DNA of 64,000 nucleotides. Source: Shewanella zhangzhouensis. GTDB taxonomy: Bacteria > Pseudomonadota > Gammaproteobacteria > Enterobacterales > Shewanellaceae. The translations under genes were made by a program, and so were the position numbers. The DNA is taken from positions 4,165,501-4,229,500 of the forward strand of contig NZ_CP080414.1 in the NCBI RefSeq assembly GCF_019457615.1, in the 5' to 3' direction. Shown in pieces: positions 59,760 to 64,000 of this stretch (positions within the stretch are counted from its first letter, which is position 1; the number at the start of each line of letters is the position of its first letter). A model generated the notes under the pieces. The model saw only the letters and a program-made list of their open reading frames with translations. It was not told the origin of the DNA and did no database searches.

Positions 59760-61105
59760 CTTTCCCCTTTGATGCGCTGCTTGTCTTCGTACATGGCCTT
59801 GTCGGCAACATGCAGCAATTCAGTAATATCCTGTCCATCCTCAGGATACCGGGCGGCGCCCATGCTGATACTGATATTGAGGGTGATGTCCGCCATGTGC
59901 AGCGGCTGCTCACAGGCTGCATGGCGCACCTTCATCAGCACCTGGCTGATATCGGCTGATGCGGTTAATCGAGGCAGAATCAGTAAAAACTCATCGCCCC
60001 CCAGGCGGGCGACCATGTCGCTGTTTCGCAGCACAGACTGCATACGTTTGGCGACCGCCTTTAACATGGCATCGCCGGCTGCATGGCCAAAATTATCGTT
60101 CACCTGCTTGAAGTAATTGAGATCCACATTGACCACGGTAAAGCGGCCATTGGGTGTCTGGATAAGCTTGTTGAGCAGCAACATGGCAAATCGTCTGTTC
60201 GGCAGACCCGTGAGCACATCCTGCAATGACACCTGGCGGGCCATGCGGTAGGCATTGGACACCATCAGAAAACTCAGGAAGAGAAACAGAGCCACTCCGT
60301 AACCGATAAGACGCACTGCATTGGTCGCTCCCCAGGACCTCAGCTCTACTGGCTCGGCCAGCGCAATCTCCCAGTTGGCACCCAGTAAATGCACCTGAGC
60401 TACAGCCCGGGCATTGTCAAAGTCACCGTTTTGCCCCACGAAAACGGGGCCACGCGTGTTGGGATACTGCAACGTGCGAATGCCCAGCGTCATGCCATCA
60501 GTCAGTTCGGCGTCCCGGATGCTGTTTATCAGGCGGTCGAGATCTATCACTATGCTGCACACGCCCCAATATTGGGTATTGGTAGGGGGATCGGCAAACA
60601 CTGGCGCCCTGGCAATCAAGCCAATGCCACCCTGGATAAGGGAAATAGGGCCATCGAGGGTGATCTGTCGGGACATTCTGGCCTCCAGCACCGCAGGCAT
60701 CTGCGCCGGGGTTTCCCGAAAATCCAACCCCATTACCGACTCGTTACCGGCAAGGGGATACACCAGCGCCACCACATCGTTGGGGGCAATGCTGATGCTG
60801 CGAATGTACTCGCCCTTGTCGGCCAGTTGGCCTGCGAGCAGATTCCATTTGCTGTAGGGGACGTCGGGATTAAAGCTCAAAATGGTCGCAAGACTGTCTG
60901 CCAACAAAATGTCAGCATTCACTTTGGCTTCGATGTTGGCCCGGATAAGGGACAACTTTTGCGAAAACCACTGTTGTTGTTCAGCCAGATAATCCCTTAA
61001 GTAACTGCGGTGTAAATATTCCACCGTTAACAATGATAAGAGCCAGTACACAATGGCAAACGCCACAATCCAGAGTTTGGTACGGGCTAAGTGGGTACTC
61101 TGCAT
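59756..61105 (-). CDS. Diguanylate cyclase with periplasmic CHASE-like sensor
   Basis: 449 residues. Transmembrane helix 1 (about residues 11-28), a periplasmic domain (about 30-260) resembling CHASE, with Y-I-R-S-I-S-I-A-P-N and V-M-G-L-D-F-R blocks, transmembrane helix 2 (about 264-284) and a C-terminal GGDEF domain. The active site G369-G-D-E-F373 is intact, and the inhibitory I-site R360-x-x-D363 lies five residues before it. It should make c-di-GMP and be feedback inhibited. ATG 61105 is chosen because the N-terminal helix then starts promptly; a start at 61189 adds 28 residues. Confidence 0.88.
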   Translation of the reverse strand: MQSTHLARTKLWIVAFAIVYWLLSLLTVEYLHRSYLRDYLAEQQQWFSQKLSLIRANIEAKVNADILLADSLATILSFNPDVPYSKWNLLAGQLADKGEYIRSISIAPNDVVALVYPLAGNESVMGLDFRETPAQMPAVLEARMSRQITLDGPISLIQGGIGLIARAPVFADPPTNTQYWGVCSIVIDLDRLINSIRDAELTDGMTLGIRTLQYPNTRGPVFVGQNGDFDNARAVAQVHLLGANWEIALAEPVELRSWGATNAVRLIGYGVALFLFLSFLMVSNAYRMARQVSLQDVLTGLPNRRFAMLLLNKLIQTPNGRFTVVNVDLNYFKQVNDNFGHAAGDAMLKAVAKRMQSVLRNSDMVARLGGDEFLLILPRLTASADISQVLMKVRHAACEQPLHMADITLNISISMGAARYPEDGQDITELLHVADKAMYEDKQRIKGER

Positions 61106-61238
61106 AAACCACTTTTCAAGAGAAAGACTTAACCTAAAGCATATCTGTATATCAGCAGCTTGAGAAACCCCTATCTGTAAAAGCGCCAACCGGTTTTACC
61201 ATCCCAGCCACAAAAAACTTACATTGTAAATTTTAATT

Positions 61239-61257
61239 GCGAATGTTTATCATTTAA
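61239..61257. promoter_or_regulatory. Candidate Fur box before the iron-uptake operon
   Basis: The core AATGTTTATCATT differs at two of 13 positions from the core AATGATAATCATT of the Fur consensus; by my count 12 of the full 19 positions match. It lies 50 bp before the DUF3649-like gene in the gap after the divergent cyclase gene. Confidence 0.55.
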
Positions 61258-61306
61258 CTGCAATCTTTTAGGATCGGCTTCTTTTCTGTCTTTCTCTGGG
61301 GTCACC

Positions 61307-61606
61307 ATGTCAATCCTGTCTGCCAGCATCCGCAAATTAATGGGTCGCAGCCTGTTGGCGATGTTGGGTGGTTATGGTCTCGCGGCCATGTTTGCCGCAT
61401 GCCTGCCCTTGTGGCTCCCCCGAATAAGTGCCATATCCCGCGCCGACGCTGCCTTGATTGGCATGATGCTGTCGTTTTTGATCTTCGCCCTGTGGATACT
61501 CTTCGCCTATGCCGCCCGCAGCGGCACCAAGGCACTGATGCTGCACCTGCTGTTAAGTACGCCTCTCTTGCTGAGTCTGATGTTTCTGGAGGCTCCTGCG
61601 CCATGA
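61307..61606 (+). CDS. Small membrane protein, DUF3649-like, iron-uptake operon
   Basis: 99 residues with three hydrophobic helices (about residues 17-37, 46-67, 74-95). I-S-R-A-D-A-A-L-I-G-M-M-L-S-F near residue 45 is characteristic of the small proteins that precede PepSY proteins in siderophore-uptake operons (DUF3649). Function unknown. Its stop overlaps the PepSY gene start (ATGA). The Fur box upstream fits iron control. Confidence 0.75.
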   Translation: MSILSASIRKLMGRSLLAMLGGYGLAAMFAACLPLWLPRISAISRADAALIGMMLSFLIFALWILFAYAARSGTKALMLHLLLSTPLLLSLMFLEAPAP

Positions 61607-63162
61607 AAGAGACCTTTTTTCGCACCATGACCTGGTTGCACACCTGGGCCGGTTTGCTGGTGTGCTGGGTGTTACTGCTGGTCTTTTTTGCCGGTACCCT
61701 GAGCTTCTTCCGCCACGAGTTAAGCCTCTATGCCACACCCGAACTGCACAGCCAGGTGCTGGGCAGCGGTATGAACCAGAGCCTCGAGCAAAATTTGCGG
61801 CAGGGGCAGGCTTTTTTATCTGCCCGGGTGCCGGATGCCCCGGATTGGTATATCGCCTTACCCCAGGAGCGCCAACCTTATCTGGCATTCCAATGGTCTG
61901 AGCGGCGGGAAAACCAACGCCCGCTCATCCACTCACAGCCAATAACCCTCAGTGGTGAACTGGCAGATGAGCCACGCCACACCAAGGGCGGCGACTTTTT
62001 CTACCGACTGCATTTCGATCTGCACTATATGTCGGCGCTGACTGCCCGTTATCTGGTGGGTATCTGCACCATGTTTATGCTTATCGCCCTGATTACCGGG
62101 GTTGTTATACATAAGCGCATCTTCAAAGATTTCTTCAGTTTCCGTCCCCGCAAGGGCAGTCGCTCCTGGCTTGACGCCCACAATATCAGCGCCGTCATGG
62201 CCTTGCCGTTTCATCTCACCATCACCTATACCGGGCTTATCACCCTGATGCTGATGTATATGCCCTGGGCAACCCTCAGCGTATGGAACGGTGACACCAA
62301 AGCTATGCGTCAGGAATTGTCACCCAGATTCGATCAACAAAAAGCCAGTGGTCAGCCACAGGAACCCCTGGACCTGACCCTGCTGTTGCCCCAGGTAAGC
62401 CAGCTGTGGGGCGAGTCCGCCGCCATCAAGAACGTTCGGGTTCAACACCCCGGTGACGCCAACGCCCGCATCTTTTTCACCCGGGATACCGGCCGCGACA
62501 TTACCGACGAGCGGGTACAACTGGTATTCGACGGTGTAACAGGCAAACTGCTCAATCCCGGCGCAAACCACGCCAGCAGCAGTCAGCAGCTGCACGATAC
62601 ACTGATGGCACTGCACACCGCTCGTTTCGCCGGTTGGCCGCTGCGAATACTGGGCTTTGTGATGGGATTGATGGGCTGCGCCATGATAGCCAGCGGCTGC
62701 CTGCTCTGGGCCACCAAGCTCAGGGAAAAGCGCAGAAATACCTGGGGTCTGAAGCTGGTCGAGGGGCTAAACCTGAGCGCGATTATGGGTCTGCCACTGG
62801 GCACTGTACTGTTTTTCTATGCCAACCGTTTGCTTCCGGCGCACAGCGCCGGCAGGGCTGAAGACGAGGTGCTGGCGTTTTTCCTTGGCTTGCTGTTGTG
62901 TGGCTTGACGGCGATATGGCGCCGGGATGCTGCCGTATGGCGTGCCCTCCTTGGAATAACGGCACTGCTGGCGCTGCTGATGCCGGTGCTGAACACACTG
63001 ACATCACCACAGGGGCTGGTGGGTAATCTGCTCAGCGGCCAATGGGTACTGGTGTCGGCCGACCTGCTCTTTATTGTGCTCGGCATGACCTGCCTCTTTG
63101 CACGGCGTAAGTTCGTCGTGCCCGCCCGGGCAACCATGGCGGCGAGGGAGCGTACCGCATGA
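61603..63162 (+). CDS. PepSY-associated membrane protein (siderophore utilisation, PiuB-like)
   Basis: 519 residues. Four or more transmembrane helices: helix 1 (about residues 12-38) carries H-T-W-A-G-L-L-V-C-W, and the rest lie around 145-172, 200-225, 345-370 and the C-terminal third. Periplasmic regions between are PepSY-like. Family members are thought to reduce or process ferric siderophores at the inner membrane. ATG 61603 overlaps the preceding stop; the longer reading from 61399 runs through the upstream gene. It overlaps the DUF3325 gene by 4 nt. Confidence 0.88.
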   Translation: MKETFFRTMTWLHTWAGLLVCWVLLLVFFAGTLSFFRHELSLYATPELHSQVLGSGMNQSLEQNLRQGQAFLSARVPDAPDWYIALPQERQPYLAFQWSERRENQRPLIHSQPITLSGELADEPRHTKGGDFFYRLHFDLHYMSALTARYLVGICTMFMLIALITGVVIHKRIFKDFFSFRPRKGSRSWLDAHNISAVMALPFHLTITYTGLITLMLMYMPWATLSVWNGDTKAMRQELSPRFDQQKASGQPQEPLDLTLLLPQVSQLWGESAAIKNVRVQHPGDANARIFFTRDTGRDITDERVQLVFDGVTGKLLNPGANHASSSQQLHDTLMALHTARFAGWPLRILGFVMGLMGCAMIASGCLLWATKLREKRRNTWGLKLVEGLNLSAIMGLPLGTVLFFYANRLLPAHSAGRAEDEVLAFFLGLLLCGLTAIWRRDAAVWRALLGITALLALLMPVLNTLTSPQGLVGNLLSGQWVLVSADLLFIVLGMTCLFARRKFVVPARATMAARERTA

Positions 63163-63488
63163 TGGCACTGGCGCTGTTTTTACTGTGTTTTGGCAGCTTC
63201 GGCTTGCTGGCTGCCTCCCAGTTTGGCCACCACAGAGCGATTTTCGGCATACCACCATCGGATGCCAGGGCCAGATGGCTGCAAGGGGCAGGCCTTGGCG
63301 TGCTGGCGTTGGGAATGGCCTTGGCCATCGCTCTGGATGGCGGCTATGGGCTGATTCTACTGATTACCCTGATGGCGCCCGCGGCAATGGGGCAGAGCGT
63401 ACTGCTTAACCTCAAACCCCGGGCACTCAGGCTCTCCGGTTGGCTCATACCTGCTGCACTCTTACTGCTGGTTATTGCCGCTTACTGA
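63159..63488 (+). CDS. DUF3325 family membrane protein
   Basis: 109 residues with three or four hydrophobic helices (about residues 3-20, 45-62, 66-82, 92-109). A short protein in this position, after a PepSY protein and before a TonB receptor, matches the DUF3325 family found in iron-uptake operons. Function unknown. It starts inside the PepSY gene's last codons (ATGA). Confidence 0.8.
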   Translation: MMALALFLLCFGSFGLLAASQFGHHRAIFGIPPSDARARWLQGAGLGVLALGMALAIALDGGYGLILLITLMAPAAMGQSVLLNLKPRALRLSGWLIPAALLLLVIAAY

Positions 63489-63534
63489 GAGCTGAAAAGG
63501 ATCTGTGTCTCACTATTTGAGCATACACTCAATT

Positions 63535-63553
63535 TTTAATGATAATTATTTTT
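63535..63553. promoter_or_regulatory. Candidate Fur box before the TonB receptor gene
   Basis: TTTAATGATAATTATTTTT matches 14 of 19 positions of the Fur consensus GATAATGATAATCATTATC by my count, including the whole AATGATAAT core. It lies 49 bp before the receptor start. Confidence 0.75.
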
Positions 63554-63601
63554 ATTTAGTTTAGTATCTTTGCGAATTTACCACGCGAGGATACTCAAAT
63601 C

Positions 63602-64000
63602 ATGTCCAGCTCCAGCCTCTTCAGATTAACCGGGCTGTCTGTGGCACTGATGTCAGCCATGGCGGCCCATGGTCAGGACTCTTCTGACATCAGTATCGAA
63701 AGGATGATCGTCACCACTAAAGCCACTGCACCTTCTACCACCAAGGGCGACTTCAGCTTGCTGAAGGCGCCGCAGAACATTCAGATCCTGTCCAAAAATT
63801 TCCTTGATGATCAGGGTGTCGTGCATTTGGAAGACGCGTTGAAGAACGTGGCCGGGATCCAGCCGGGTGGTTACTATCAGGGTTACGACTACTTCCGTAT
63901 CCGGGGTTTCGATGCCTCGCAAAACATCTATCTCGACGGCCTGCGCCTGAATGACAATGGTCTGGGTGCCAATGTGGAGCAGTCGAATCTCGAAACCCTT
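63602..64000 (+). CDS. TonB-dependent siderophore receptor (partial, 5' end)
   Basis: The right edge cuts this gene after 133 codons. A signal peptide (about residues 1-24, cleaved near A-H-G-Q) leads to the plug domain: L-K-A-P-Q-N-I-Q-I-L-S-K-N-F-L-D-D-Q, then L-E-D-A-L-K-N-V-A-G-I-Q-P and Y-F-R-I-R-G-F-D, with Y-L-D-G-L-R. This pattern is typical of ferric-siderophore receptors of the FhuA/FecA class. The barrel lies outside the window. It is preceded by a Fur box and follows the DUF3649-PepSY-DUF3325 operon. GAGG lies about 10 nt before the ATG. Confidence 0.93.
   Translation, partial: MSSSSLFRLTGLSVALMSAMAAHGQDSSDISIERMIVTTKATAPSTTKGDFSLLKAPQNIQILSKNFLDDQGVVHLEDALKNVAGIQPGGYYQGYDYFRIRGFDASQNIYLDGLRLNDNGLGANVEQSNLETL

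Overview
The window looks like a stretch of a Shewanella-type chromosome (Gammaproteobacteria, Alteromonadales) with moderately high G+C. This rests on gene order and family content: mrcA / pilMNOPQ-aroK-aroB-damX-dam / rpe-gph-trpS, rnpB next to rsmI-lpoA-yraN-diaA-dolP, and small families common in Shewanella (DUF2959, DUF2970, DUF3014). The species was not determined. No tRNA, IS element, integrase or CRISPR array was seen.

Layout. 1-7.5 kb: the end of an HPP membrane protein, a MerR regulator divergent from a DUF2938 membrane protein, YgiQ, a MAPEG protein, a ThrE-type exporter and an Omp85-like barrel. 7.5-14.2 kb: RNase P RNA, rsmI, lpoA-yraN-diaA-dolP, a DMT transporter and a LysR regulator. 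14.2-29.3 kb: trpS-gph-rpe, two small membrane genes on the other strand, dam-damX-aroB-aroK, the type IV pilus operon pilMNOPQ, and mrcA (PBP1A). 29.6-32.6 kb: recG and a DUF3014 protein.

32.9-49.7 kb is the main accessory feature: a compact, mostly overlapping operon of 18 genes for an aryl polyene (APE) type II polyketide pigment. It holds a chain-length factor, two acyltransferase genes (one fused to a glycosyltransferase), two acyl carrier proteins, an AMP-dependent ligase, two hotdog dehydratases, a ketoreductase, two ketosynthases and a thioesterase. It also holds an aromatic amino acid ammonia-lyase that probably makes the aryl starter, and an FAD enzyme with flavin-halogenase signatures. 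A LolA-like carrier, an MMPL exporter and a DUF3261 lipoprotein probably move the product to the outer membrane. No methyltransferase or chorismate lyase was found in it.

49.7-64 kb: a HEAT-like periplasmic protein, an HD-GYP phosphodiesterase, a rhodanese, azoR, a two-gene unit with a trypsin-like protease lipoprotein, a thioesterase-dtd-peptidase-YihY cluster, a TM2-like protein and a DUF2959 lipoprotein. Then come a diguanylate cyclase co-transcribed with a periplasmic binding protein, and a probably Fur-regulated iron-uptake cluster (DUF3649, PepSY, DUF3325, TonB-dependent receptor) that runs off the right edge.
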